A stretch of 64,000 nucleotides of DNA. Source: Tunturibacter empetritectus. GTDB taxonomy: Bacteria > Acidobacteriota > Terriglobia > Terriglobales > Acidobacteriaceae. Where the stretch lies: positions 2,790,001 to 2,854,000 of the forward strand of contig NZ_CP132932.1 of the NCBI RefSeq assembly GCF_040358985.1. Reading direction: 5' to 3'. This document shows positions 33,736-42,489 of the stretch, piece by piece; within the stretch, counting starts at the first letter, position 1; the number at the start of each line of letters is the position of its first letter. The notes beneath the pieces were generated by a model, which had not been told where the DNA came from, ran no database searches, and worked only from the letters and a program-made list of their open reading frames with translations. Position numbers and translations under genes: made by a program.

Positions 33736-34242
33736 TCAGATTGTGCGATTGTCAGCTGCGGTGCGTCCGATACTGGAACCCTGCGAGCATCCGCAGTGTG
33801 AGCAGAATGCTTCTCCTCCCCGAATAGGCTTGCCACAGGAACTGCAAGGCCCAAGGAGAGGCCCTCGGAACAGAAAATAAAGGATGAATCCAATCAAATT
33901 GGGTATGAGGAAAGCGGCAATCACCCAGGCCCAAGCAGGCATTAGACGCCTTTTTGCGTCCCCATAGATATATCCGAGGGCAAGGAAAAAAGCCGCGGTG
34001 AAGGCGCCAAACGTCAAGCCAAACCAAAGCGCTTCTGGCATGGTACTGAGAAATCCTTTGGAAGCAAGTAAGGAACGGCCCTGGCTGGAAGCAAAATAGA
34101 CTACCCACATCGGGATCGCCAGTCCTGCGATGACCATTGCAGACCTGGGTAGAACATTCCGTCTTGCGGTTTCCAACAAGACAGCCGCAACTACAAGGCC
34201 GACCAAGAACGCTACCAAAAGCACCGCCGATTGCTCTGTCAT
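33736..34242 (-). CDS. Membrane protein with C-terminal zinc ribbon
   Basis: A 168-residue polytopic protein with four hydrophobic segments (about 5-25, 35-52, 68-92 and 103-125). It ends in a zinc ribbon CSSCGKPIRGGEAFCSHCG (two CxxC knuckles) and a short polar tail. The fold resembles zinc-ribbon membrane proteins attached to stress operons. Its ATG overlaps the stop of the anti-sigma gene (ATGA), so it belongs to the sigma/anti-sigma operon and is probably its conserved third component. Its molecular role is unknown. Confidence 0.75.
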   Translation of the reverse strand: MTEQSAVLLVAFLVGLVVAAVLLETARRNVLPRSAMVIAGLAIPMWVVYFASSQGRSLLASKGFLSTMPEALWFGLTFGAFTAAFFLALGYIYGDAKRRLMPAWAWVIAAFLIPNLIGFILYFLFRGPLLGPCSSCGKPIRGGEAFCSHCGCSQGSSIGRTAADNRTI

Positions 34243-34697
34243 GCAATACCTCTATTCTCACCAGGGGCTGCGAGCAGACATAAGGCCGAGCAAAGAGATG
34301 GCAGCAGCCAAAAGATCAGCACGCCTGGCTGGACTTGGGAAGTGTCGAAATGCATTGGGGCCGCCAGGAGCCTAGCCACCTGGTACACGAGTGCCGATCC
34401 CACAAATGACATCAAGAGCGCTACAGCGAATGCAGCCCAGATCTTGAATTGCACTTTGTGCTGTCGCATTGTCCCGGTGTGATGCGCAAGAATCTCACGG
34501 ACCTGGGCATTTGAATCTGGTCCACTCACAAAAGTGAATTCCCGCAACCCCCGAATCGTACGCGCAGTTAGCTCGACGTAGCGCTTGCAGCCATCACAGT
34601 CGCGGATGTGGTCACGGATGAGCTGTCTTTCGCCCTCTGAAATCTCTTCTACGAAAGACCTGTCAATAAGCTCGCGAAATCTCTTGTCACTCTCCAT
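34239..34697 (-). CDS. Zinc-finger-type anti-sigma factor
   Basis: A 152-residue membrane anti-sigma factor. The N terminus (MESDKRFRELIDRSFVEEIS) leads to the ZAS-like H..C..C motif RDHIRDCDGCKRYVEL, which clamps the ECF sigma. Two hydrophobic segments follow (about 82-103 and 118-138), so the rest sits in the membrane. I take the ATG at 34697, preceded by a GGAGG inside the 3' end of the sigma gene; the frame extends six codons upstream. It overlaps the sigma gene by 11 bp and the next gene by 4 bp. Confidence 0.82.
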   Translation of the reverse strand: MESDKRFRELIDRSFVEEISEGERQLIRDHIRDCDGCKRYVELTARTIRGLREFTFVSGPDSNAQVREILAHHTGTMRQHKVQFKIWAAFAVALLMSFVGSALVYQVARLLAAPMHFDTSQVQPGVLIFWLLPSLCSALCLLAAPGENRGIA

Positions 34698-35274
34698 GCG
34701 AATCACCCTCCTCAAACGCGGATCTCAGTGCTGCAAGACCGCGATAGATTCTGGACGACACCGTTGTAACAGGGGCACCCACGACCTGAGCGATCTCCGG
34801 AAGAGACATGTCTTCTTGAAACCTCAGCAGCAAAGCCTCGCGATACAGGGGTGCCAGAATCTGCAGCCGGCCGGCCAGACGCATTGCGTCTTGGCTTCGA
34901 GCTGCGGCTTCGAATGGGGAAGGATCGGAGGAGGGTAACAGCAGCACTGCATCGTGATCATCTGGCAAGGAAACTGTCTGTACCGCTTTTCGTTTTTTCC
35001 GGAGGTAATCTATTGCCAAATTGCGGGCGATCGCGAATAACCATGGATCAAACCGCTGTCGCCCGTTGTACTGGCTGCCCCGTTGCAGCACGCGAATCCA
35101 GGTCTCCTGAGCAAGGTCCTCCGCATACTCTCGCCTCCCGGTGAGGTATAGCATGTAGCGCACCAGTCGATGCTGATAGCGCTCCACCAGGTCTGCAAGA
35201 AGCTCCATATCCCTCTCACGTAAGCCTCGCGCAATTTTTGCCGTTTCGGTTTCGGCTGTCGTATTCAATGTCAT
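34687..35274 (-). CDS. ECF RNA polymerase sigma factor
   Basis: A 195-residue alternative sigma factor. Sigma2 includes YQHRLVRYMLYLTG, EYAEDLAQETWIRVLQRGSQ and FDPWLFAIARNLAIDYLRKK. A short acidic linker leads to sigma4 (RLQILAPLYREALLLRFQED, LPEIAQVVGAPVTTVSSRIY, RGLAALRSAF). It is more distant from the sigma factor at 14377, without that protein's Ser-rich tail. The ATG at 35274 is preferred; another lies five codons upstream. It is followed by its anti-sigma gene and a zinc-ribbon membrane gene. Confidence 0.88.
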   Translation of the reverse strand: MTLNTTAETETAKIARGLRERDMELLADLVERYQHRLVRYMLYLTGRREYAEDLAQETWIRVLQRGSQYNGRQRFDPWLFAIARNLAIDYLRKKRKAVQTVSLPDDHDAVLLLPSSDPSPFEAAARSQDAMRLAGRLQILAPLYREALLLRFQEDMSLPEIAQVVGAPVTTVSSRIYRGLAALRSAFEEGDSHGE

Positions 35275-35696
35275 GGGAAGAGCCAACATATATCCCGTAT
35301 ACGATCAAACCCCGGCGGATTACTCAACTTTTGACAGAAAAATCACGCTAAGATTTGCCTCGGACGGATATCGGATCAATGGACGGCAAGGGCCTGACGT
35401 GTACAACTCGTTTATTGGCAGACCCCAAATAGGTCGCTTCTCCATTTCAGGCTAAACCAAGACACCTCTACTTGGGGTCATTGTTGCCTGTTCCACGCTT
35501 TTTGTGGAGATGGATCTTCCGCGTCTATTCTTTACTCTCAGCATCACAGCTTCGTGATGCTCGCTCCGTTCGTTGCCACCTTCGCCCTTCACTCGGAGAA
35601 GCTACGATTCAACTTCTCCTATCTGAGTGTCTGCGCCCTGTCCTTCTCTCTATGGGCGCTGTCGCGATACGAGTGCATATCTTTGCCTGAAGAAAA
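35275..35696. other. Intergenic region upstream of the second ECF operon
   Basis: About 420 bp between the start of the ECF sigma gene and the terminator of the DUF892 gene. Its first part must carry the sigma operon promoter (minus strand). I see no convincing gene; short frames on the plus strand lack ribosome sites and homology. Confidence 0.4.
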
Positions 35697-35716
35697 GGCC
35701 CCGCAATCGCGGGGCC
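35697..35716 (-). terminator. Terminator of the DUF892 gene
   Basis: GGCCCCGC and GCGGGGCC form an 8-bp GC stem around AATC. Reading on the minus strand it is followed by TTTTCTT. It lies 24 bp after the stop of the ferritin-like gene. Confidence 0.85.
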
Positions 35717-35740
35717 CTCTTTGAAGACGCTTTGCCCGGG

Positions 35741-36328
35741 CTAGGAAGCGCGCTTCTTCAAACCTGCAGCGGCCTCTTTTTCATCCTCGAGGCTCTTCTG
35801 TGCAGAGTACTTTTCCTTGGCAGACTTGGGCTTCTTCTTATGCTCCGGCTCCTCCGAACTCTGCCGCAGAATCGGCTGAGCAGCTTCGGTGATCTTCGCT
35901 GCCGCCGCCAGCTCCTCGTTCAGGTTCTCCGTTAGCAAATCGATCACATCCTGCATTCCCAGCGTCTTCGCCATAGCAATCGTCGCCTGGTATCCCGCAA
36001 TCTCGTAGTGCTCGGTCCGCAGTGCCGCGCCGATCAAACCACAGTCAAACGACGCTCCCTCTTCATCCTTCGTCAGCGCGTCTTTGCCCTCTTCTACAAT
36101 TCCTTCCATCCCGTTGCAATGCTCTCCGGTTGGCTTTTCTTCCAGATGCCCGAAGACCTCCTTCAAACGTTCAACATGGCCCTTTGTCTCTTCCAGATGC
36201 GCGGCAAACAGCTCCTTCAGCTTTGCATTTTTCGCGCCCTTGGCCAGTTTGGGCAGCGCCTTCACCAATTGATTCTCCGCGCTGTACATATCGCGTAACT
36301 CATCCAGCAAAACATCCTTAAGCGGCAT
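35741..36328 (-). CDS. YciF/DUF892 ferritin-like stress protein
   Basis: A 195-residue four-helix-bundle protein. It opens MPLKDVLLDELRDMYSAENQ, continues ALPKLAKGAKNAKLKELFAA, HLEETKGHVERLKEVFGHLE and DCGLIGAALRTEHYEIAGYQ, which carry the Glu/His ligands expected of a ferritin-like di-iron site in the DUF892 family. A Lys-rich charged tail of about 45 residues is extra. I start at the ATG at 36328, which has an AGGAGAGG ribosome site. DUF892 proteins are linked to osmotic or oxidative stress; the exact role is not settled. Confidence 0.85.
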   Translation of the reverse strand: MPLKDVLLDELRDMYSAENQLVKALPKLAKGAKNAKLKELFAAHLEETKGHVERLKEVFGHLEEKPTGEHCNGMEGIVEEGKDALTKDEEGASFDCGLIGAALRTEHYEIAGYQATIAMAKTLGMQDVIDLLTENLNEELAAAAKITEAAQPILRQSSEEPEHKKKPKSAKEKYSAQKSLEDEKEAAAGLKKRAS

Positions 36329-36455
36329 ATACCTCTCCTGTGTCGATCTGTCGTCCGATTCCAGCAGTACGACTCCGGCCATACTGCCACCTGTGAATCA
36401 ATCAGTGAGAGACGCGCCAGCTGTAGGAAGTTGGCCGCCCGCACGTTTAAATGCC

Positions 36456-36486
36456 GAAGGGGCCACGGAAACACCGCAGCCCCTTC
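36456..36486 (-). terminator. Hairpin after the small His/Ala-rich gene
   Basis: GAAGGGGC (36456-36463) pairs with GCCCCTTC (36479-36486) around a 15-base loop, 27 bp downstream of the small minus-strand gene. The T-tract is weak, so termination is likely but unproven. Confidence 0.5.
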
Positions 36487-36512
36487 AAATCCGTTCTAAT
36501 TAATGTTTCTAA

Positions 36513-36716
36513 CTACTTCTTGCCGGCCGATGCCGCAGACTTCGAATGCGCATCCGTCGATTTGCCATGCGCCGCCGTCGAGGACTCATGGGCCTTCTTG
36601 GAGTGTTCGTTCGCCTCATCAACCTGCCCCTGATCGTGCTTACCGGCTGCGTTAATGTGGTGACCTGCTGCCTCGGTGTGATGCTTCGCAGCATCCATGT
36701 GTGCTTGTTTTGCCAT
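36513..36716 (-). CDS. Small Ala/His/Lys-rich hydrophilic protein (67 aa)
   Basis: A 67-residue low-complexity protein, MAKQAHMDAAKHHTEAAGHH onward, with repeated Ala-x-x-His and Ser-Lys patterns and no hydrophobic helix. It resembles small, heat- or desiccation-type hydrophilic proteins found in Acidobacteriota and Proteobacteria, including KGG/LEA-like ones, but I cannot name a family. The ATG at 36716 has AAGG 10 bp upstream; a GTG three codons earlier is possible. It neighbours the DUF892 stress gene in the same orientation, so a joint stress role is plausible. Confidence 0.65.
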   Translation of the reverse strand: MAKQAHMDAAKHHTEAAGHHINAAGKHDQGQVDEANEHSKKAHESSTAAHGKSTDAHSKSAASAGKK

Positions 36717-37392
36717 TGTGTCCACTACCTTTTCTAAGAGCTTCAGCTCTTGATCGGGTACGATGACATCGCTTCAGCCGGAGTTATCCGCATCCCCGGC
36801 CACGATCAACACTCCTCCAGAAATTATTCATCCGTTCAACAGAGTGCGTCTCTCCCATAGAACGCCGCCCCGCGCCCGGCCACATGTCGCGTTCATAAAC
36901 TAAAGTCTATGAGCCCAAGCTCAGGGCAAGCTCTTTTCAAGTAGCTATCTATTCACGTCCTCTTGCAGGATGCCGCCTGCATCGAGCTGCAGTTCTGTTA
37001 TGGTGTCCACCTCAGGTTCAGACACTAGCGACACCATGAGAGGTAAAAAAAGATGAGAAAAAATAATTCAAGAAATCTTTGCCAAACTTGGCGTATGAGT
37101 TATATCCAATTCGCTACAATTGCAAGTAGAGATCAGATCGGGGGCTGCCTTTGGCGAAAGCTGCGGCAGCCCTTCGCCGTTAGCGTACCCAAATCACCAC
37201 GAACGCACCACGAAAGGACAACAAGCCACCACGTCCACGTACATAGCTCTGACGACGCAAAGACCAAATTCAACTACCTCCGACGCGCCAACCCGCACAA
37301 AGCAGATATTTTAGGCGCAACCCACCTGGATGCAATGGTTTAGCGTCATACCCTCCCGCTAAATCATTGCACATACGGGACTTACTCCCAAA
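36717..37392. other. Intergenic region, about 680 bp
   Basis: No supported gene. A 96-codon plus-strand frame at 37053-37343 has a possible AGAGG ribosome site but atypical composition and no family match. The promoter of the small stress gene should lie at 36717-36850. Confidence 0.35.
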
Positions 37393-37418
37393 ATACCCCT
37401 GGGTGGGGAGGGGGGTAT
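37393..37418. terminator. Inverted repeat after the membrane glycosyltransferase-like gene
   Basis: ATACCCC (37393-37399) and GGGGTAT (37412-37418) flank a G-rich centre, 16 bp downstream of the stop at 37434. On the minus strand it is followed by TTTGGG, so it may terminate that gene. It also resembles dispersed C/G-rich intergenic elements. Confidence 0.4.
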
Positions 37419-37433
37419 GCCTCAAATCAGCAG

Positions 37434-39098
37434 CTATTGGGCTGCGTGCAGCGCGTGATTTTGCTCAAGGCGAGTTGACTCCGGCGGACCAACTCCATGA
37501 TGTCGGCTAAGCGCATCCGCTATACCGGAGTAGCGCGGTGAATCTCTCAGCAAAAACCAGCACTCACGATCGCCCTCACCGTAACGCCAACTTTTTCGCC
37601 GTCGATAAAACTCCGATCCGTATGAGACCAGCCACAACTCATACTGCGATGCGTCAGCGCCAATCACCAGATTTCGACTTAGATTTTGCCACGTCCTGCC
37701 TGCGTATTGTGCCTGCCATCCGGGTTGTATCAGACAGCTCTCCGGCCGATCCGGATGCACCACAATCACATCTGCGTGCAGGCGCCCGACATCTTCAGGC
37801 TGTACGAAACGATGGGCAAACTCCGGGGTGTTCAGGCCCCACGGATCGTACGCCGTCCACCCCGAATAGTAGGGTAAAAAGCCAGCCTCCGTCGTAATCA
37901 TGGAGCCATGTTCCTGCATAGCGCTCAATTCTTGGGCAATGTCCTTCGATTCGTTGAACTGCATATCCCTAAAAGTACGAAGCTCGCGGTAGAACGGCAT
38001 TGCGATCAAAAGCAGCCACGCAACGAAGCCAATGCGCAACGCAGTTCTGCACACCGGAGGTGTTGTCTGCTCCCAATGGACCGCGAGCAAAATAGCGGCG
38101 GCAAGCGGTAGATAGAAGAAGAAACGGTCGCCGATATTCTGATCCAGCCGCATCATCCAATAGAACGCCGTCGGCGCGGCGATCAGACTCACAAACAGAT
38201 ATCGTGGTCGAAACCCGCGAAGCAAAACCCCCGGCATTAGGACTGCCGTGTCGAACAACAGATACTTGAAGCTCTGCTGCATCGAATGAACGACAACAAA
38301 CCCCAACGCGCGATGCGCATCCGACTTCACCAGGAACGGCAGCGGAAAAAGCTCACCAAAGTAATGCACTCTCCACGCGAAGTATGCTGTTCCCGGCACC
38401 AGAAAAAAAGCCGTCACCCTCCCTCCCACAGCCCTTCTATCTTTCGCAGAGACCCCAGCAAAAGCCAGCAGAGGCAGCACAAAGACAACCCCATCCGGCC
38501 GGAACAGGCAGAACACCAGCGAGGCAAGCGAAGCCCAAGCCACCCGCCGCTCGATCACCATCAGCGTCACCGTCGCAAGCAGCAAAGCATCCGGAAGAAC
38601 CGCGAATCCCGCCGCCGCCGCTAAGATCTGTGGGAATAGCGCCGCCAATCCCGCAATCGCAAGCACACGAAGCGTTGAGATCCGAACCCGCGCGATCCGC
38701 AACAACACCACAGCTAGTCCCAACAGCGACGCCACATTGACCACGGCCGAGAACCAATATGGATCAAAGCCAATTCTTATCGCCCCCGCAATCAGGACCA
38801 TCCACGCAAAATCCGTTGCACCCTCTGCGTGGGGGCCGCCCGCAAAAAAAGTAATGGCGCCATGCACCGCAAGGTTTCTGCTGTAGGCAAACAAAATCAT
38901 TGCATCTTCTGCAGGAAGAAAATATTTTGGCACAATCATCAGAAGACTCAGCCAGATTGCGCCAGAAATCCCCAATAACCACACTAGTGCGCGCCCCGGC
39001 CATGCGGGCTTTGCCTCTGGCTCCTTATGTAAGGAGTCATCATGAAGCAAGGAGGAGGCCGATGGTTCCGGCTTAAGATTTTGGATTTGGTTCGACAA
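37434..39098 (-). CDS. Polytopic membrane protein, glycosyltransferase GT-C-like
   Basis: A 554-residue protein. A polar N terminus (1-30) is followed by about ten transmembrane helices to residue 360, then a soluble C-terminal domain (about 370-554). The first outside loop has FLPAEDAMILFAYSRNLAVH, with Glu-Asp shortly after helix 1, as in GT-C-type glycosyltransferases (arabinosyl/mannosyltransferase-like) that use lipid-linked sugars. The tail contains AYDPWGLNTPEFAHRFVQ, typical of these acidobacterial proteins. I infer a cell-surface glycan role. It is transcribed alone, away from tRNA-Ser. Confidence 0.65.
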   Translation of the reverse strand: MSNQIQNLKPEPSASSLLHDDSLHKEPEAKPAWPGRALVWLLGISGAIWLSLLMIVPKYFLPAEDAMILFAYSRNLAVHGAITFFAGGPHAEGATDFAWMVLIAGAIRIGFDPYWFSAVVNVASLLGLAVVLLRIARVRISTLRVLAIAGLAALFPQILAAAAGFAVLPDALLLATVTLMVIERRVAWASLASLVFCLFRPDGVVFVLPLLAFAGVSAKDRRAVGGRVTAFFLVPGTAYFAWRVHYFGELFPLPFLVKSDAHRALGFVVVHSMQQSFKYLLFDTAVLMPGVLLRGFRPRYLFVSLIAAPTAFYWMMRLDQNIGDRFFFYLPLAAAILLAVHWEQTTPPVCRTALRIGFVAWLLLIAMPFYRELRTFRDMQFNESKDIAQELSAMQEHGSMITTEAGFLPYYSGWTAYDPWGLNTPEFAHRFVQPEDVGRLHADVIVVHPDRPESCLIQPGWQAQYAGRTWQNLSRNLVIGADASQYELWLVSYGSEFYRRRKSWRYGEGDRECWFLLRDSPRYSGIADALSRHHGVGPPESTRLEQNHALHAAQ

Positions 39099-39267
39099 GC
39101 GTTGACATCACTTTCTTGTGCTATGCATGTCTCATGCGTTGCGCTGCGGCTATCAACGAGTATAGATTCACAGATCGTCGATGAATCCGCCCCTGGGCTA
39201 TAACGTCTAGGTGGTGACGGTGATCTTTTTTTGCGCGATAGCCTGCTGCGTACTAAACTTCAAACAG

Positions 39268-39357
39268 GGAAGAGTGGCCGAGTGGTTGATGGCTCCAGTC
39301 TTGAAAACTGGCGTACCTGAAAGGGTATCGGGGGTTCGAATCCCTCCTCTTCCGCCA
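39268..39357 (+). tRNA. tRNA-Ser(TGA)
   Basis: A 90-nt class II tRNA with encoded CCA. The acceptor GGAAGAG pairs with CTCTTCC. The anticodon stem CCAGT/ACTGG holds CTTGAAA with anticodon TGA. A long variable arm (TACCTGAAAGGGTA) and T-arm GGGGG/TCCCT region are present. A decayed tyrosine integrase begins 184 bp downstream, so this tRNA's 3' end was probably an attachment site. Confidence 0.95.
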
Positions 39358-39404
39358 CCATCTAGTTCCACGAGTTCCGCAGACATCCGGACAAATCAAA
39401 AAAG

Positions 39405-39422
39405 CCCCAGCAAATGCTGGGG
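39405..39422. terminator. Hairpin downstream of tRNA-Ser
   Basis: CCCCAGC and GCTGGGG form a 7-bp stem around AAAT. On the minus strand the stem is followed by CTTTTTTGA, a good terminator. On the plus strand the tail is TTATG, weak. It could isolate the tRNA from the inserted element. Confidence 0.6.
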
Positions 39423-39540
39423 TTATGTCCTTTTGGCTTCCAGTGAGGTACAGTGAAAGCCAGCGTCGAGCGCGGGTACATCTGCGGGTATCTCACTTGC
39501 GCAACGCGGGTATATCCAAAAAAGCGGGCTCGAGGGCACA

Positions 39541-40739
39541 ATGGCGCTGACCGATACGGAGATCAAAAGGCGAAGAAGAGAGACAAGCCCTACAAGCTGA
39601 GCGATGGCAGAAACTTCTATCTGTGGATCAGCTTTGGCGCTGGGCCTACAGGTACGAGGGAAAAGAAAAGCTCATGACCTTCGGCAGATACCCAGAGGTA
39701 TCGCTTGCGCTGGCCAGGAAGCGTAACGAAGAAGCTCGGACATTGCTGGCTGATGGTCTCGATCCCATGGCAGAACGAAAGGCCAAGAAGATCGCGGATC
39801 AAGTTGCCGGCGAGACTCCTTCGCCAGTCTTGCGGATCGGTGGTTGGAGCATTGGCAGCAGGGGAAGAGTTCTCGCCATTTAGACTCGGTGCGCCGGCGG
39901 ACTGCGGCCGACATCCTCCCCCGGCTGGGCCAACGCCCTATCGCCGAGATAGACGCATCTGAGCTGGTCGCGATGACCAAAGCGATTGAGCAACGCGGAG
40001 CGGGTGATATCGCCAAACGAGCTCTACAAGTAGCGGCACAGGTCTTTCGGTATGCGATTGCGCATGGATACGCCACTCGTAATCCCGCCGTTGAGTTTCG
40101 CCCGAGTACATCCTCAAGGCCACCCGCAAGACGAACTATGCTCGGGTGGATGCCAAGGAGCTACCAGACCTTCTTAGAAAGATAGAGGTCTATCAAGGGA
40201 CGCATGTCACTCGACTCGCGATGAAACTCTTGGCACTGACATTCGTTCGAACGAGTGAATTAATCGAGGCGAAGTGGTTCGAATTCGATCTTGAAGGAGC
40301 CCGTTGGGATATTCCCTCCGAGCGCATGAAGATGCGTACCCCGCATATTGTGCCGCTGGCAAAGCAATCTTTAGAGATTCTGGATGTCTTGCGTGGACTG
40401 TCTGGGCATAGCGACTGGCTGTTCCCAGGCGATCGGAACCCGGCCAAACCGATGAGCAACAACACCATCCTCAAAGGGCTTGAGCGGATGGGGTACAAAG
40501 GCAAGATGACCGGGCACGGCTTCCGCGGGGTGGCCTCAACGATCTTGCACGAGCAGGAGTACTCACATGAGCACATAGAGCTCCAGCTTGCGCACTCCCC
40601 ACGGAATGCAGTAAGCGCCTCCTACAATCATGCCCTCCATCTGAAGGCGCGAACAAAGATGATGCAGGACTGGGCGGACTTCCTGGAACAAACCCAACGC
40701 GGCGCCAAGGTCTTGGCCTTCCGGGAAGTGGTGGCATAG
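39541..40739 (+). pseudogene. Frameshifted P4-type tyrosine integrase at tRNA-Ser
   Basis: The phage-type integrase can be followed over about 1.2 kb in successive frames. MALTDTEIKRRR is the DUF4102 start, then DKPYKLSDGRNFYLWISFG, then LWRWAYRYEGKEKLMTFGRY and PEVSLALARKRNEEARTLLA, then the SAM-like core ELVAMTKAIEQRGAGDIAKR, and lastly the catalytic domain from 40146. At least four indels break it. The catalytic residues survive: Arg in TFVRTSELIEAKW, HGFR in MTGHGFRGVAST, His in LAHSPRNAVS and Tyr in ASYNHALHL. Genes of this type insert at tRNA 3' ends, and this one lies just downstream of tRNA-Ser in the usual orientation. It marks a decayed island. Confidence 0.88.
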
Positions 40740-40912
40740 TCTCGATAATCAAATCGCAGCGCACTAAGCCGCACCGTCGTCAGCCGGTCCGCCTGGTGGT
40801 GAGAGCTGATAGTGGCGCTGAATGAGTTTCCACGAAGCGGTCACGCCAAAGGTGACGTGACCAAGAGAGAAACGCGGGCTACAGCCCGCACAACCGCCCA
40901 TAGGAGGCAATC

Positions 40913-41179
40913 ATGCACACTCGCCAAAGTGTTGCTGCAAATCCGCTCGTTCAGTCTAAGCTCAACCAGGTCGCCCATTCGATCGCCTATGAAGCGTCGG
41001 TCCTGTTTATCAAAAGTGAAACGCTCACCCGTTGCATGCAAGCTCCCGCTCCGGCACATCCTATCGGGCCGCGGACTGGAGGCCCAGGCAGACCAGATGC
41101 GTTGAGAGACGATCTCAGCCTCTGCAAGGGTTACGCCGAGACGCAATGCGATCTCGATGTAGCGCCAACGGTTCTGTGA
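40913..41179 (+). CDS. Small hypothetical protein behind a strong ribosome site
   Basis: An 88-codon frame with AGGAGG five bases before ATG and a small GC hairpin (40874-40889) upstream. The product (MHTRQSVAANPLVQSKLNQV ... GYAETQCDLDVAPTVL) has no transmembrane segment and no family I recognise. The Pro/Gly-rich stretch near residues 45-60 may mark a frameshift. It lies in the decayed island, so it may be real, broken or chance. Confidence 0.35.
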   Translation: MHTRQSVAANPLVQSKLNQVAHSIAYEASVLFIKSETLTRCMQAPAPAHPIGPRTGGPGRPDALRDDLSLCKGYAETQCDLDVAPTVL

Positions 41180-41571
41180 TTTTCCATAGAGACCCGCGAG
41201 AATTCTCCATTAAATTAGCTTTTCTTGCCCTGAGCACGATCTCCAGAGAAGCCGACACTCTTCGTCATTCTCATCCGGGTAGATGATTTCTCCAAGTTGG
41301 GCAGCTGGAGAGATTTTTACGAGTGGTAAACATGTATGGTTCAAGGCGATTACGTATGTTCATTCGGTTGGTGCGGTTGGATCAGGTTTTTAGGGGCATT
41401 TGGCACACATAGCGTACAGAGCAACTCTTGTGTTTTATGAGGGCATTAGTTGGGTAGACCTAGAAAGGTTGTAATAAACAGTCATAGGTAGATGGTGATA
41501 TAGCCGATATTCTGTTGAGGAGCAAAGCGCGTGGCAAAACGACTTCCGGACCCTAGTGGATGGGGGAGGGT
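41180..41571. other. AT-richer intergenic stretch of the island
   Basis: About 390 bp between the hypothetical gene and the stop of the SGNH gene. It is visibly less GC-rich than the core genes. I see no coding frame, tRNA or terminator of note in it. Confidence 0.4.
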
Positions 41572-42480
41572 CTACTGTACCCGTTGTAACGTCTGTGACA
41601 CAAAAGTGCTTAGAAGCGCACTAAACGTCTGAGCTCCTTGCGGTTCTAAGTGCATTACGTCCACAAAGTTGCTTGGATCATTACGCAAGGCCGCATACTC
41701 AGAGGAGCTGAAGTCAATTACCGGAGCTTTGGGCAGAAGAGCTCGGACAGTTGTGTTGTATGTTTCATAATCCGCCCTGTGCAGTTGATAGAACCCCTCG
41801 TAAATGGGGGGGACGACATAAACGATCGCTGCACCTTGGCTTTGCAAATTAAGAATCATCTCGCGGTAATGTTTTAGGGCAACGGGATCGATTGTGAACA
41901 AATCAGGATTAAGTTCCCAATGTTCGAGGTTTTTTTGTTTGTGATAGTTGTAATGACCGTTCGGTGCAATGTCGACAAAATCTGTCTCGCGATGAGCTGC
42001 ACGGAGCGCGTACGCCACTTCTTGAATGTACAAATGGAAGCTAGCTACGGACTCAGCCGTCGTGGTTGAGTCTAGTCCACCCTTTACCTCGTGGTTTGCC
42101 GTAATAATCGGGACAAGTGCGAAAACAGCGATCTTGTAATGCCCACGCAAAAGAGCTTGATCCAAAACGAGTCTCTCTTCTGCGGAGTCCGCGCCATCGA
42201 TAGCTAGATTGTAGATTTGAGCGCCTCCGAGATTTGGAACATCCCAGTTTGCGATCGACGATGGACCAATGATCAGTCCGCCAAAGTTGGCGGGAATGTA
42301 ACGCTTACTCATGAGAAACTTTGCTTTTCTTCCATTTGTGATGACGGCCACGGAAAGCTTGCGTCCTACCGGATCGCGCCATAAACCGTAAGGGTCTAAC
42401 ATGCAAGCGAGGGCGCAGTTGGCTATCGCAACAGTGAAAATCGTAGCAAGAGTGATGGTATTCCAGCTGCAAGAATTCAT
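41572..42480 (-). CDS. SGNH-hydrolase-like membrane-anchored protein (AlgJ/DltD analogue)
   Basis: A 302-residue protein with one N-terminal membrane anchor (about 8-28). Outside it has an SGNH-like core: GGLIIGPSSIANWDVPN may carry the Ser, YNLAIDGADSAEERLVLDQA supplies the Asn/Gly block, and DVMHLEPQGAQTF near the end has the Asp-x-x-His pair. Proteins of this type partner MBOAT enzymes in O-acylating cell-surface polysaccharides. It is the last gene of the MBOAT cluster, nine bases after the MBOAT stop. The codon use and base composition are AT-richer than the genome core. Confidence 0.72.
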   Translation of the reverse strand: MNSCSWNTITLATIFTVAIANCALACMLDPYGLWRDPVGRKLSVAVITNGRKAKFLMSKRYIPANFGGLIIGPSSIANWDVPNLGGAQIYNLAIDGADSAEERLVLDQALLRGHYKIAVFALVPIITANHEVKGGLDSTTTAESVASFHLYIQEVAYALRAAHRETDFVDIAPNGHYNYHKQKNLEHWELNPDLFTIDPVALKHYREMILNLQSQGAAIVYVVPPIYEGFYQLHRADYETYNTTVRALLPKAPVIDFSSSEYAALRNDPSNFVDVMHLEPQGAQTFSALLSTFVSQTLQRVQ

Positions 42481-42489
42481 CGGTAGACC

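Noticed and set aside
37053..37343. 96-codon plus-strand frame
   Set aside because: A possible AGAGG lies upstream, but the composition is atypical and no family resemblance is visible.
40740..41571. Right-hand attachment site of the tRNA-Ser element
   Set aside because: No copy of the tRNA 3' end found by reading this interval.
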